NCBI GenBank assembly: GCA_963779685.1 | Contig: CAVZZG010000003.1 | Coordinates: 1,860,001 to 1,924,000, forward strand | DNA length: 64,000 nucleotides | Source: CAVZZG01 sp963779685 | Lineage (GTDB): Bacteria > Actinomycetota > Thermoleophilia > Gaiellales > F1-60-MAGs149 | Reading direction: 5' to 3' | Part shown: positions 1 through 8,372 of the stretch, piece after piece | How positions within the stretch are numbered: the stretch's first letter is position 1 | Layout: every line of letters begins with the position of its first letter | Position numbers and translations under genes: made by a program | The notes under the pieces: generated by a model | What the model saw: only the letters and a program-made list of their open reading frames with translations | What the model was told of the DNA's origin: nothing | The model's database searches: none

Positions 1-953
1 TAGTCCCGGTAGCTGTCGGCGATCACCACATCCGCGAGCGGCGCGAGATCCCGCGCCGCGAGCGCCATGTCGAGGGTCGACCGGTGCGTGTCGGCGTAGC
101 GGTCGACGTCGGCATACACGGTGCCGCGGGCACCGTCGGTGCCGAGCCGGGCGAGGATCCTCCGCACCCGCTGCGGATGCCGGCTGCCGTCGGTGGCGGC
201 GTACCAGAAGCCCCACGACTCGTAGGACTGGGCCGTGACCGGCTTCGTCGCCGCCGCGGCCTCGGCGAGCCGCGCCAGCAGGTTCGGAAGCGGGCTGGCG
301 CGCGTGATCTGCAGGGCGCCGGGCACGACCAGAGCGGCCATCCAGTTGGCCGTACCCTCCACGACGTAGCCGGGAAGACGATCGAGCCGGCGGGCGACCC
401 GGCACTGGATGGAATGGAAGTACTCGTGCGCGATGGTCTCGCGCAGCAGGCCGTCGGGGTTGCGACTGACGTAGTCGGTGGCGAGCACGGAGTTGCTCCA
501 CGAGCGCAGCACCCGATTGCCGACGGACGAGAACATGCACCACGTCCGGCCCGTCTCGCCGTTGCCGGTCGAGCGGTGCAGGTACACGTCGAACAGGCCG
601 TCCCCGCCAGCGCGCCCGGTGCCGGCGTCCGACGCGGCGGCGGGGAAGCCGAGGGCCATCTCGCGCGCCCGGATCGGCTCGACGCGCTGGGCCATGGCCC
701 GGACGACCCACGGCAGCGTCCGGCAGTCGCCGTCGCCGCCGAGGGGCGCGTCCGCCGAGCGCCGGCGGTCGTCCCACCAGATCTTGAAGTGCGCCGTGCT
801 GACGGTGCAGAGGACCGCCGACGACGAGTAGGTCGCATTGGCGGCGACGACGGCAGGGTCGCCCGACCGCCCGGCGGGAGCCGCCTGGGCGTTGGCAACG
901 GCGAGCAGCGGTGCGAGCACTGCCACGGCGACCAGAAGGCGGCATCGCGGCAC
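1..953 (-). CDS. Secreted HExxH metallopeptidase-like protein (C-terminus cut by window edge)
   Basis: 317 residues are visible; the gene runs off the left edge. The GTG at 953 opens a signal peptide (Arg near the N-terminus, then a Leu/Val/Ala core ending around residue 27 at AQAAPA). Residues 176-180 read HEYFH, a zinc-binding HExxH motif, followed by GYVVEGTANW with Glu199 as a likely third ligand, the spacing seen in gluzincin-type peptidases. The catalytic activity is inferred, and no named family is certain. It starts 23 bp from the divergent SDR gene, so both promoters share that gap. The secreted protein at 20635-22965 has the same HExFH...EG(T/S)A pattern and is probably a distant relative. 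Confidence 0.75.
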   Translation of the reverse strand, partial: MPRCRLLVAVAVLAPLLAVANAQAAPAGRSGDPAVVAANATYSSSAVLCTVSTAHFKIWWDDRRRSADAPLGGDGDCRTLPWVVRAMAQRVEPIRAREMALGFPAAASDAGTGRAGGDGLFDVYLHRSTGNGETGRTWCMFSSVGNRVLRSWSNSVLATDYVSRNPDGLLRETIAHEYFHSIQCRVARRLDRLPGYVVEGTANWMAALVVPGALQITRASPLPNLLARLAEAAAATKPVTAQSYESWGFWYAATDGSRHPQRVRRILARLGTDGARGTVYADVDRYADTHRSTLDMALAARDLAPLADVVIADSYRD

Positions 954-963
954 GTTTCCACCG

Positions 964-969
964 TACCAT
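964..969 (+). promoter_or_regulatory. Putative -10 box TACCAT for a leaderless SDR transcript
   Basis: TACCAT fits the actinobacterial TANNNT -10 pattern. Seven bases separate it from the GTG at 977, so transcription would begin at or next to the start codon. No Shine-Dalgarno sequence precedes the gene, which agrees with a leaderless message. Confidence 0.4.
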
Positions 970-976
970 TGGTTTT

Positions 977-1762
977 GTGGCTGGACGAGTGGCAAATCGT
1001 GTGTGCGTCATCACCGGTGGAGCGGGCTTCATCGGCCTCGCGGCGGCCCGTCGCCTGGCTGCCGAGGGTGCCCGCGTCGCGCTGGCCGACATCGACGTCG
1101 CGGCGGCCGAAGCCGCCGCGGCTGCGATCGTCGCCGACGGCGGAGATGCGGCGGTGTTCGCGGTCGACGTGACCGATGCCGCCTCGATCGAGGCGCTGTA
1201 CCGCGACGTGCACGCCCGCTACGGCCGGATCGACGTGTGCTTCAACAACGCCGGGGTGCTCCTGCCCGGAGACGGCGACCCGGTCGCCACCTCGCTGGAG
1301 ACGTGGCTCCGGGTGGTCGCGATCAACCAGACGAGCATCTTCCTGTGCCTCAAGTACCAATTGCCGTACCTCGTCGCGGGCGGCGGCGGCTCGATCATCA
1401 ACACCGCCTCGATGGTCGCCCTCCAGGGTGCTGCGACACCGCAGATCGCCTACGACGCGACCAAAGGGGCGATCGTGACCATGAGCCGCGACGTCGCGGT
1501 CACCTATGCGAAGGCCGGCATCCGCTGCAACGCGCTGTGCCCTGGCCCGGTCGAGACGCCACTGTTCCAGGGGATCTTCGGCGCGGATCCGGCCGCTGCG
1601 CAACGGCGGCTCGTCCACATCCCGGGCGGCCGCTTCGGCCGGCCCGACGAGATCGCGCACGCGGTCGTGTACCTCGCCTCCGAGGAGTCGACCTGGACGA
1701 GCGGCACGGCATTCCTGGTGGACGGCGCGATCACCAACGCCTACACCACGCCGCTCGACTGA
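977..1762 (+). CDS. Short-chain dehydrogenase/reductase (SDR)
   Basis: This 261-residue protein is a classical SDR with a Rossmann fold, NAD(P)-dependent. The cofactor motif TGGAGFIG lies near residue 12, NNAG near residue 90, and the catalytic Tyr-x3-Lys appears as YDATK after a conserved Ser (NTASM). The C-terminal FLVDGA is typical of the class. The substrate cannot be read from sequence. The GTG at 977 is chosen because it begins just before the first beta strand and follows a TANNNT box; an upstream ATG would add a non-conserved Arg-rich extension. Its 3' end overlaps the convergent EamA gene by 22 bp. Confidence 0.9.
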   Translation: MAGRVANRVCVITGGAGFIGLAAARRLAAEGARVALADIDVAAAEAAAAAIVADGGDAAVFAVDVTDAASIEALYRDVHARYGRIDVCFNNAGVLLPGDGDPVATSLETWLRVVAINQTSIFLCLKYQLPYLVAGGGGSIINTASMVALQGAATPQIAYDATKGAIVTMSRDVAVTYAKAGIRCNALCPGPVETPLFQGIFGADPAAAQRRLVHIPGGRFGRPDEIAHAVVYLASEESTWTSGTAFLVDGAITNAYTTPLD

Positions 1763-2673
1763 CGCACCGCGACGAGCCCGCTGGCCACGATCAGCGCGGC
1801 CCCAACCAGGTCGAGCGGCGCCGGGACGTTGTCGAAGATCAGCACGCCCCACAGGATCCCCCAGAGGATGGCCGTGTACTCGAAGGGGGCCAGGCGGCTG
1901 GAGGCCGCGGTGCGGTAGGCATGGCTGAGCAGGACGCCGCCGAGCGCTGCGATCGGGCCGCAGAGCGCGAGCAGCGCCAGGTCGCGCGGGGTGGGCACGG
2001 CCCAGGCGCGCATCAGGAAGCCCGTGCTGCCGCCGCCCTTCGAGGAGGTCGCCACCGGAGCGAGCACGAACGCCAGCGCGAACGCCCCGAACAGGTACAC
2101 CGTGTTCTGGTAGAGCGACATCACCGGTGCCGACGCGCCGCCGCGCAGCCTGCGGGCCATCAACTGGCCGATGGCGTAGGTCGCGGCCGAGAGGATCGGG
2201 AGCAGGGCCGCGGGGTGCAGCAGGCCACCGGAGGGGCGCAGCGTGATCAGCACGCCGACGAACCCGATGCCCACGACGGCCCATGCCCTCCAGTCGGCAC
2301 GCTCGCCCGTCATGGGCCCCGACAGCGCCACGAGGAAGAGCGGGCCGGTGAACCAGAGCGCAATCACGCTCGCCAGCGGCATCGCCGCGAGTGCGAGGTA
2401 GTACGCCAGGTAGGCGACGAACATGATGCTGCCACGGCCCAGCAACTGCCGGCGGCCGCTGGTGGGACCCGCCGACGAGCTCTGGCGCCGGACGAGGTAG
2501 AGCAGGATGGGGAGCGCCGTGATCGACCGGATCGCGACCGCCTCGTGCACGGGGTAATCGCCGCTGAGGCCCTTGACGATCGAGTCCTGGATCGAGAACA
2601 CGAACACGCCGCACGTCAGGGCGAACGGAGCGGCGTGTTGGGGCAGCACCGCCGTATCATGCCGAGACGACAT
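1741..2673 (-). CDS. EamA/DMT-family transporter
   Basis: A 310-residue integral membrane protein with about ten hydrophobic segments in two repeats, as in drug/metabolite (EamA) exporters. Typical DMT signatures include the Arg-containing first loop (AIRSITALPILL), ALWFTGPLFLVALSGP, and the second-half sequence FEYTAILWGILWGVLIF. It probably exports a small metabolite of unknown identity. The ATG at 2673 sits in a CATG whose other strand gives the start of the next gene. A GTG at 2649 is an alternative start that would also leave room for a promoter. Confidence 0.85.
   Translation of the reverse strand: MSSRHDTAVLPQHAAPFALTCGVFVFSIQDSIVKGLSGDYPVHEAVAIRSITALPILLYLVRRQSSSAGPTSGRRQLLGRGSIMFVAYLAYYLALAAMPLASVIALWFTGPLFLVALSGPMTGERADWRAWAVVGIGFVGVLITLRPSGGLLHPAALLPILSAATYAIGQLMARRLRGGASAPVMSLYQNTVYLFGAFALAFVLAPVATSSKGGGSTGFLMRAWAVPTPRDLALLALCGPIAALGGVLLSHAYRTAASSRLAPFEYTAILWGILWGVLIFDNVPAPLDLVGAALIVASGLVAVRQSSGVV
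2655..2660 (+). promoter_or_regulatory. Putative -10 box TATCAT upstream of the propeller lipoprotein
   Basis: TATCAT matches TANNNT and ends 11 bases before the ATG at 2672, so any 5' leader would be only a few bases. It lies inside the N-terminal coding sequence of the divergent EamA gene. Confidence 0.3.
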
Positions 2674-5455
2674 GGGCGCACCACGGACAGCCACCGTCCT
2701 CGCTCGCGGGCCGATCGCGCTGCTCGCACTGCTCGCGGTTGCCAGCGCCTGCGGCGACGCCTCGCGCCCGGCGACCACCCGGGCCGCCTCGGCGGCCGGC
2801 CGCACCGCGCCGGCCAAGCGCGCCGTCCAGACCGTCAACGGCCGGCCCACGGAAGGCGCCGGCGAGGCCGACCACGGACCGGGCGGAGCGGCGGAGCAGG
2901 CGCTCGACAACATGGCCTGGCCCCGCGAGCGGCTCACGCTGGCCGACGTGCTCGGCAGCCGGCAGGCGCAGGCCGCCCTGGTGCGGCACACGCGCGGGCT
3001 CCTGGCCGCGCGGCGCTGGCGCGAGCTGGGGCCGAGGGTCACGGTGGGCAGCGAGGCGACCGGCACGATCGGGGTCGACATCGCGGCCGAACCGCGAGCC
3101 TATGCGGTCTCCGGCCGCGTCAACTCGATCGCGGTGGCGCCCGGCTGCCGGGGTCGTCGCTGCACGGTGTACGTCGGCGGCGTGGGCGGCCTGTGGAAGA
3201 CGACCGGCGGCCTTGCCAACGCCCCACGCTGGACACCGCTCACCGATCGCCTGCCCAGCGGCAACGTCGGCGTCGTCACCATCGACCCGACCGATCCTCA
3301 GACCGTGTACGTCGGCACCGGTCAGATCTCCGGGTTCGCCACCGTCGCCGGACTCGGCATCTTCCGGTCGCGGGATGGCGGTCGGACCTGGCGGGCGTTG
3401 ACCAACCGGCCCTTCCTCGGTCGCGGCATCGGCGCCATCGCCGTCGACCCGACCAACCCGAAGGTGCTCTACGTCGGCTCCGGCGTGGGGTACGCCGGGA
3501 CGCCGGAGTCCTCGCCATCCCTCGACTACCTGCCCGACGCGCCGCCGGTGGGGGTCTACCGCTCGGCTGACGGCGGCGCCACCTGGCAGCCGGCGCTGCG
3601 GCTGCCGGCGCTCCGGTTCGACATGGGCTCGGCGACGGAGGTCAGGATCGAGCCCGGCAACCCGCGTCACATCTGGGCCGCGATCACCGGCTACGGCCTG
3701 TACCGGTCGCTGAACGCCGGCCGGACGTGGCGCCGCATCTTCGACGTCCGCACGGCCACGGCGACCGACGGCGGCACCGTCATCGATTTCGACATCGCCC
3801 GCACCAACCCGAATCGCCTGTACCTCGTGACCGGCGACGACGGCAACTCGGTGTCGAACTTCTACCGCGTCCGGAACGCGCGCGCCGCGCGGCCGAAGGT
3901 CACCCGGGTGTCGCGCGACGTCGTCGGCACCCGCGGCTACACGTCGTTCGGCGCCTGCGTGTTCCTCGACCCGGACCCTGCTCAGGTGGCGAGCCAGTGC
4001 TCGTACGACCTCGCCCTGCGCGTCGACCCGAAGCGGGCCGACGTCGTCTACATCGCAGGGGCGTGGCAGTACACCGAGCAGGCCCAGAGCCTCTCGCGCG
4101 GGCGCGGCGTGATCCGTTCGGTCGACGGCGGCCGGACGTTCACGGACATGTCGGGCGACGTCGAGGGCCGTGGCACCCACCCCGACAACCGGGCGATCGC
4201 GTTCGCGGCCGACAGCCGCATCTTCTTCACGGGCAACGACGGCGGCATCTGGCGATCCGACGGCCACTACGTCGACGGGTCGTCCCTCTGCGACCCGTCC
4301 GCGCCGGCCAACTACCTGGCCCATTGCAGGCTCGTGGAGTCGTCGATCCCGAACCGGCTGTTCGACCTCAACCCGGGCCTGGGCACGCTCGAGTTCATGA
4401 GCGCCCTGGCGGTCTCCCCGGTCGACCCGGCCGTGGGCATCGGCGGCACGCAGGATAACGGCACGCTCCTGTACCAGGGGTCGAACCGCTGGCCGCAGGG
4501 CGTCGGTGGCGACGGCGGCCCGGCGGGCGTCGATGCGGTGAACCCCGCGGTGATGTACCACCAGTACGCCAACCCGTTCTTCGGCAGCCCGGGCGTGAGC
4601 TTCGACAGCGGCGCCGTGACGACGTGGAACGACATCTCGTCGCCGATCGTCAACTCGGGAGAGGCGATGGGCTTCTACTCGCCGCTGGCTGCCCATCCGG
4701 CGATCGGCGGGGCCATGTTCTTCGGCGCCGAGTCGGTGTGGCGCACGCTCGACAGCGGCGGCGACCAGGCCACGTTGGTGGCCCGCTGCAACGAGTACAA
4801 CGGCGATCTGGCGTTCAAGGGCGACCCGATCTGCGGCGACTTCACACCGATCGGCACGACCGCCGGGGCAACCACCCAGCTCACCAGCACGTCCTGGGGC
4901 GACACGAAGGCCGGCCGCACCATCTCGGCGCTCGGCTTCGCCGCGGGCGACCCGGGCACGCTGTACGTCGGCACCGGCGCCGGGCGCATCTTCCACGCCG
5001 CCGATGCCCTCGCCGCCGACCCGACGACGGTCGCGTGGGAGCGCATCGACCCGCGCGCCCTGCCGCCGCGGGCCATCTCCGGGGTGGCCGGCGATAGCCG
5101 GTCGGCGCTCAGGGTGTACGTCGCCTTCAACGGCTTCGGCAGGTTCACGCCCCGCACGCCCGGACACGTGTACCTCGGCGACGGCACGAGTGGCACGTGG
5201 ACGTGGCGCGACCTCACCTCGAACCTGCCGGACGTCCCGGTGCTCTCGATCGTGGTCGACCCGATCACCGACGACGTCTTCATCGCGACCGAGCATGCGG
5301 TTCTCGTCCGCCGGCGCGGCACCACGAAGTGGCAGCCGATCGGCACCGGACTGCCCACCGGGGTGGCGCAGATGTCGGGCCTGCGCGTGACGGCGTCGCC
5401 CCACCGCCTGTACGTCACGACCCAGGCGCGCGGCGCCTGGGTGCTCGGCCTGTAG
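2672..5455 (+). CDS. Secreted lipoprotein with BNR/Asp-box beta-propeller repeats
   Basis: A 927-residue protein with a lipoprotein signal peptide: Arg-containing N-terminus, hydrophobic core, and a lipobox ending at Cys27 (AVASAC). It is therefore likely anchored outside the membrane. The body contains repeated S-x-D-G-G-x-T-W Asp-boxes (SRDGGRTWRAL, SADGGATWQPA, SVDGGRTFTDM) alternating with VDPTNP and YVGTG strands. This is the signature of sialidase/Vps10/WD40-like propellers. These folds bind glycans or proteins or hydrolyse sugars; no complete sialidase catalytic set is evident, so an enzymatic role is unproven. A TATCAT box precedes the ATG. The sigma-factor gene follows after 56 bp. 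Confidence 0.85.
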   Translation: MGAPRTATVLARGPIALLALLAVASACGDASRPATTRAASAAGRTAPAKRAVQTVNGRPTEGAGEADHGPGGAAEQALDNMAWPRERLTLADVLGSRQAQAALVRHTRGLLAARRWRELGPRVTVGSEATGTIGVDIAAEPRAYAVSGRVNSIAVAPGCRGRRCTVYVGGVGGLWKTTGGLANAPRWTPLTDRLPSGNVGVVTIDPTDPQTVYVGTGQISGFATVAGLGIFRSRDGGRTWRALTNRPFLGRGIGAIAVDPTNPKVLYVGSGVGYAGTPESSPSLDYLPDAPPVGVYRSADGGATWQPALRLPALRFDMGSATEVRIEPGNPRHIWAAITGYGLYRSLNAGRTWRRIFDVRTATATDGGTVIDFDIARTNPNRLYLVTGDDGNSVSNFYRVRNARAARPKVTRVSRDVVGTRGYTSFGACVFLDPDPAQVASQCSYDLALRVDPKRADVVYIAGAWQYTEQAQSLSRGRGVIRSVDGGRTFTDMSGDVEGRGTHPDNRAIAFAADSRIFFTGNDGGIWRSDGHYVDGSSLCDPSAPANYLAHCRLVESSIPNRLFDLNPGLGTLEFMSALAVSPVDPAVGIGGTQDNGTLLYQGSNRWPQGVGGDGGPAGVDAVNPAVMYHQYANPFFGSPGVSFDSGAVTTWNDISSPIVNSGEAMGFYSPLAAHPAIGGAMFFGAESVWRTLDSGGDQATLVARCNEYNGDLAFKGDPICGDFTPIGTTAGATTQLTSTSWGDTKAGRTISALGFAAGDPGTLYVGTGAGRIFHAADALAADPTTVAWERIDPRALPPRAISGVAGDSRSALRVYVAFNGFGRFTPRTPGHVYLGDGTSGTWTWRDLTSNLPDVPVLSIVVDPITDDVFIATEHAVLVRRRGTTKWQPIGTGLPTGVAQMSGLRVTASPHRLYVTTQARGAWVLGL

Positions 5456-5511
5456 GCGTGTAACGCCGGCGGCCCGTTCGGCGAAGAGCCGACGACAGCG
5501 AGACCGCGGAG

Positions 5512-6105
5512 GTGCAGGTGACCGGACGAGAACAGGTGCGGGCGTTCCCGGAGAACGCGTCCGATCCGGATGCGTTCGAGCGCTTCTACCGGGAGCATTT
5601 CGAGGCCGTGCAACGGTTCGTCGCGCGCCGGGTCGACGACCCGGCGGTGGCAGCCGACCTGACGGCCGACGTGTTCGTGGCCGTGATCGAGTCGGCCAGC
5701 CGGTACGAACCGAGCCGCGGCGAGCCCGTCGCCTGGCTGTTCGGGATCGCCCGCAACGTGGTGTCCGGCGAGCATCGCCGGAACGCGCGAGAGCTGCGGA
5801 TGGCCGCCCGGATCCGCGGTCGCGATCTGGCCGACGCGGACGACCTCGCCGGGTTGTCCGAGCGGCTGGACGCGGAGTCCGCCGGGCGGGCGCTCCACCG
5901 CGAGATGGCGCACCTGCCGGCGGGCGAGCGCGCAGTGCTCGAGCTCGTGGCGCTCGACGGCCTGACGGCCGGCGAGGCGGCGCGGGCCCTCGGCATCAGC
6001 TCGGTCGCCGCACGTGTCCGTCTCCACCGCGCGCGACGGTCGCTGCACGACCGGCTCGCCGTCCCGCCCCGATCGATCACCGACTTGCCGGAGGTTTCCT
6101 CATGA
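5512..6105 (+). CDS. ECF-type RNA polymerase sigma factor
   Basis: A 197-residue sigma-70 family factor. Region 2 spans roughly residues 22-90 (FERFYREHFEAVQRFV, then TADVFVAVIESASRYEP and WLFGIARNVVSGEHRR). Region 4 covers about 130-185 (LPAGERAVLELVALDG, a helix-turn-helix through AARALGISSVAARVRLHRAR). A GCGGAG Shine-Dalgarno sequence at 5505-5510 leads into the GTG at 5512. The stop codon overlaps the ATG of the next gene (ATGA), so the two are translationally coupled, the usual arrangement for an ECF factor and its regulator or effector. Confidence 0.93.
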   Translation: MQVTGREQVRAFPENASDPDAFERFYREHFEAVQRFVARRVDDPAVAADLTADVFVAVIESASRYEPSRGEPVAWLFGIARNVVSGEHRRNARELRMAARIRGRDLADADDLAGLSERLDAESAGRALHREMAHLPAGERAVLELVALDGLTAGEAARALGISSVAARVRLHRARRSLHDRLAVPPRSITDLPEVSS

Positions 6106-6828
6106 ACACTGATCAGCCAGGCACGGACAACTTCGAGGGGCGCCTGCTCGGGGAGCTGCGGGGCATGGTGGCCGAGCAGCCGGCCACCGATCCGGAGCGT
6201 CCGCCCCGGGCGCGGCGGGCGCGATCGCGGCGCCGGCTGGTGGTCGCCGGGAGCGTCGCCGGTGTTGCGGCCGTCGCCGCCGGCGTCGGGGTGCCGTTCC
6301 TGTCGCGCGGCACGACCCCTGCCTACGCCGTCAGCGCGAACGACGACGGCACCGTGACGGTCGAGATCAACTCGCTCAGCGATGCCGCCGGCCTCCAGAG
6401 CAAGCTGCGCGACGCCGGCGTCTCGGCCGTCGTCCAGTACCTGCCGCAGGGCAAGGCCTGCAAGCAGCCCTGGCCGGCCGTCCCGCCGGCATCCGATGCC
6501 GCGCCCGGGCCGGGCGAGGGTGGGGTGATGCGCGGCGGCGTCGAGCACCTCGCCAGCGGTGCAACCCGCTTCACGATCAGCCGGAACCTCCCTGCTGACA
6601 CGACCCTGGTGATCACGACCCAGGACGGCGGCGGCAGCCGGACCCGCCGCCCCGGACGGCATGACGGCCATCGGCGTCATGATGGCGCGCGGCGCCATCC
6701 AGCCCTGCACCGTCGTCGACGCCCCGCCCGGCAGCCCGCCGTTCGGACCGCCGCCCGCCGCCGGTGCCACGGTGGTCACCCAGACCGGAGCCGACGGTCA
6801 GTCCGGACTCCAGACCTCGACGCCGTAG
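6102..6828 (+). CDS. Sigma-factor-linked membrane protein, apparent +1 frameshift
   Basis: The first about 180 residues form a coherent protein: an acidic N-terminus, an Arg-rich stretch, one transmembrane helix near residues 47-67 (VVAGSVAGVAAVAAGVGVPFL), then an extracytoplasmic domain. Around 6640-6655, in a GACCCGCCGCCCCGG run, the natural reading moves to the +1 frame. There it continues with DGMTAIGVMMARGAIQPCTVV and ends at TAG 6826-6828, for about 241 residues. Without the shift the frame continues to 7247 through Arg/His-rich shadow sequence and repeat DNA. The position suggests an anti-sigma or sigma-controlled membrane protein, but no zinc-binding anti-sigma motif is visible. A sequencing or assembly error or a pseudogene is the likely cause. 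Confidence 0.6.
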
Positions 6829-7126
6829 GGGGCGCCGCCGCCCACCGACGGCCGTGGTGGGCGGGTTGGCGTTCGCTCCAGGGTCGTGGTGATCGCGAAT
6901 CGCCGGCTGTTGAGCTCGCGCCCGTTGGCGACTTGCAGCGGGGGGATGGCGCCGCCATGGGAAATGCATGCGAGCCGGTAGGCGAGCGGGCGATTCCTGT
7001 GGTGGCCCGTCCTCCTGGCGAACGCCCGACGGCAGACGGGACACTGACGCCTCGCCTACCGCGGCCCCGACCACGGACGCCGTCGTGGGCGAAACCGCGT
7101 CTCGCAGGCCGCTCTGGGCGGGTTGG

Positions 7127-7258
7127 CGTTCGCTCGGGGGTCGCGGTGATCGCTCGCTCCGACCGCCTCGCTGCCTGTGAGGAATCGGCGGCTTGTGGAC
7201 GGGGACAGTCCCAGTCGGGTGCCGGCCACTCGATGCGCCCCGCGTAAGGGACTGTCCC
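7127..7258 (+). repeat. Dispersed 132-bp element, copy 1, with paired 11-bp palindromes
   Basis: It aligns base for base, without gaps and at about 90% identity by eye, with 53422-53553. It carries GGGACAGTCCC at 7202-7212 and GGGACTGTCCC at 7248-7258; each is the reverse complement of the other. In copy 2 the central A and T are exchanged, so pairing is kept. Like copy 2, it lies between the 3' ends of convergent genes, suggesting a bidirectional terminator or REP-like role. Confidence 0.75.
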
Positions 7259-7383
7259 GGAGCCTGCGTGCGCTCGACGGCCGTGGAGGGCGGGCCTACG
7301 TAAGCTCCACGGCCGGGATGGGCGGGCCTGCGTTCGCTCGACGGTCGTGGTGGGCAGGCCGACGTTCGCTCAACGGCCGTGGT
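7256..7383 (+). repeat. Tandem array of four 32-bp imperfect repeats
   Basis: Units at 7256-7287, 7288-7319, 7320-7351 and 7352-7383 share GGC(C/T)...CG..CGCTC...ACGG.CG. The array ends eight bases before the stop codon of the convergent dehydrogenase gene. Units are contiguous with no spacers. Confidence 0.75.
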
Positions 7384-7391
7384 GCGCTCGA

Positions 7392-8372
7392 TCAGCCGGT
7401 CGTCAGCACCACCTTGCCGAAGCGGTCGTCGGCCTCGAGTCGGCGGAAGGCGGCGGCCGTTTCCGACAGCGGGAACACGCTGTCGATGACCGGACGCCAG
7501 GGATCGGCGGCGACGTGGTCGAGGAACGCACCGAACTCGCGCGGGCTGCCCAGCGTGGAGCCGTGGATGGAGATCTGCCGGAACACGATGTCCATGACGC
7601 CGAGACTGGCGACGTCGCCGGCGGTGTCGCCGAAGCCGACGAGCGTGCCGCCGTCGCGGAGGGCGGCGATCGCCCCGGGCCAGGAGGCGGCGCCGGCCGA
7701 GTCGACCACGAGGTCGACGCCGTCGCCGCCGGCCAGTTCGCGGATGCGCGCCGGCCACTGGTCGTCGTGCCAGTCGACGCCGGCGGCGGCCCCCAGCGCC
7801 ATGCAATGCGCGAGCTTGGCGGCGGACGACGTCGTCACCAGCACATGCGCACCGAGCGCCCGGGCGATCAGGATCGTGAACGTACCGGTGCCGGCGCCCG
7901 CGCCGGTGACGAGCACGGTGTCGCCGGCGGCCACGCCGCCGCGGGTCGTGAGGGCGCGCCAGGACGTGAGGCCGGCGATGCCGAGGCACGCCGCCTCCTC
8001 GAACGACAGGTGCGGAGGCTTCGGGAAGACCATCTCGGCCGGCACCACCACCCGTTCCGCAAACACTCCCTGCTTCGGCACGCCGAAGATCTCGAACGCC
8101 GGCCCGGGCGCGTCGTCGCGGTCGCCCCAGCCCAGTGCGGGGTAGATCACGACCTCCTCGCCGGTGTCGGTGCGGACGCCGGCGGCGTCCGAGCCGAGGA
8201 TGCCGGGGGCGAACCTGCGCGCGGGGTTGCGCAGGATCCACCAGTCGCGGCGGTTGAGCGACGCGGCGCGCACCTCGACCACCACCTCGCCGGGCCCTGG
8301 CTCCGGGTCGGGCCAGTCGCCGTAGACGATGTTCTCGGCCGGCCCGTGGGCTGTCAGCACCGCCGCCTTCAT
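7392..8372 (-). CDS. Zn-type/quinone oxidoreductase (MDR superfamily)
   Basis: A 326-residue medium-chain dehydrogenase/reductase. The N-terminal GroES-like domain (MKAAVLTAHGP, then GSDAAG near residue 60) is followed by a Rossmann domain with VLVTGAGAGTGTF (about 145-157) and the C-terminal SRxGKVVLT-type ending (RFGKVVLTTG). The Cys/His set of the catalytic and structural zinc sites is absent, so it resembles NADPH:quinone reductases more than zinc alcohol dehydrogenases. Its ATG overlaps the amidase stop (ATGA), forming a two-gene operon divergent from the PucR-type regulator. In the BMC context it could reduce or oxidise a pathway intermediate and recycle cofactor; that is inference. Confidence 0.85.
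   Translation of the reverse strand: MKAAVLTAHGPAENIVYGDWPDPEPGPGEVVVEVRAASLNRRDWWILRNPARRFAPGILGSDAAGVRTDTGEEVVIYPALGWGDRDDAPGPAFEIFGVPKQGVFAERVVVPAEMVFPKPPHLSFEEAACLGIAGLTSWRALTTRGGVAAGDTVLVTGAGAGTGTFTILIARALGAHVLVTTSSAAKLAHCMALGAAAGVDWHDDQWPARIRELAGGDGVDLVVDSAGAASWPGAIAALRDGGTLVGFGDTAGDVASLGVMDIVFRQISIHGSTLGSPREFGAFLDHVAADPWRPVIDSVFPLSETAAAFRRLEADDRFGKVVLTTG

Larger units (their letters stand above)
6829..7391. repeat. Non-coding repeat-rich interval between convergent genes
   Basis: This 563-bp stretch holds no convincing gene. It contains six units related to a 32-bp consensus beginning GGGCGGG and containing GCGTTCGCTC: single units at 6859-6890 and 7116-7147, and a tandem block at 7256-7383. 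It also contains one copy of a 132-bp dispersed element at 7127-7258. Long frames on both strands are Arg/Gly/Pro-rich and follow the repeat periodicity. Confidence 0.7.

Noticed and set aside
2657..5404. A 915-codon open frame on the minus strand
   Set aside because: It lies opposite the propeller lipoprotein and is Arg/Ala/His-rich with no domain, as expected for an antisense frame in GC-rich DNA.
6829..7247. C-terminal extension of the sigma-partner gene to 7247
   Set aside because: After about 6650 the frame is Arg/His-rich and runs through dispersed repeat DNA; the plausible continuation is in the next frame and stops at 6828.
7256..7383. Possible CRISPR array (32-bp repeats)
   Set aside because: The units are contiguous and imperfect, with no spacers, and no cas genes are near.
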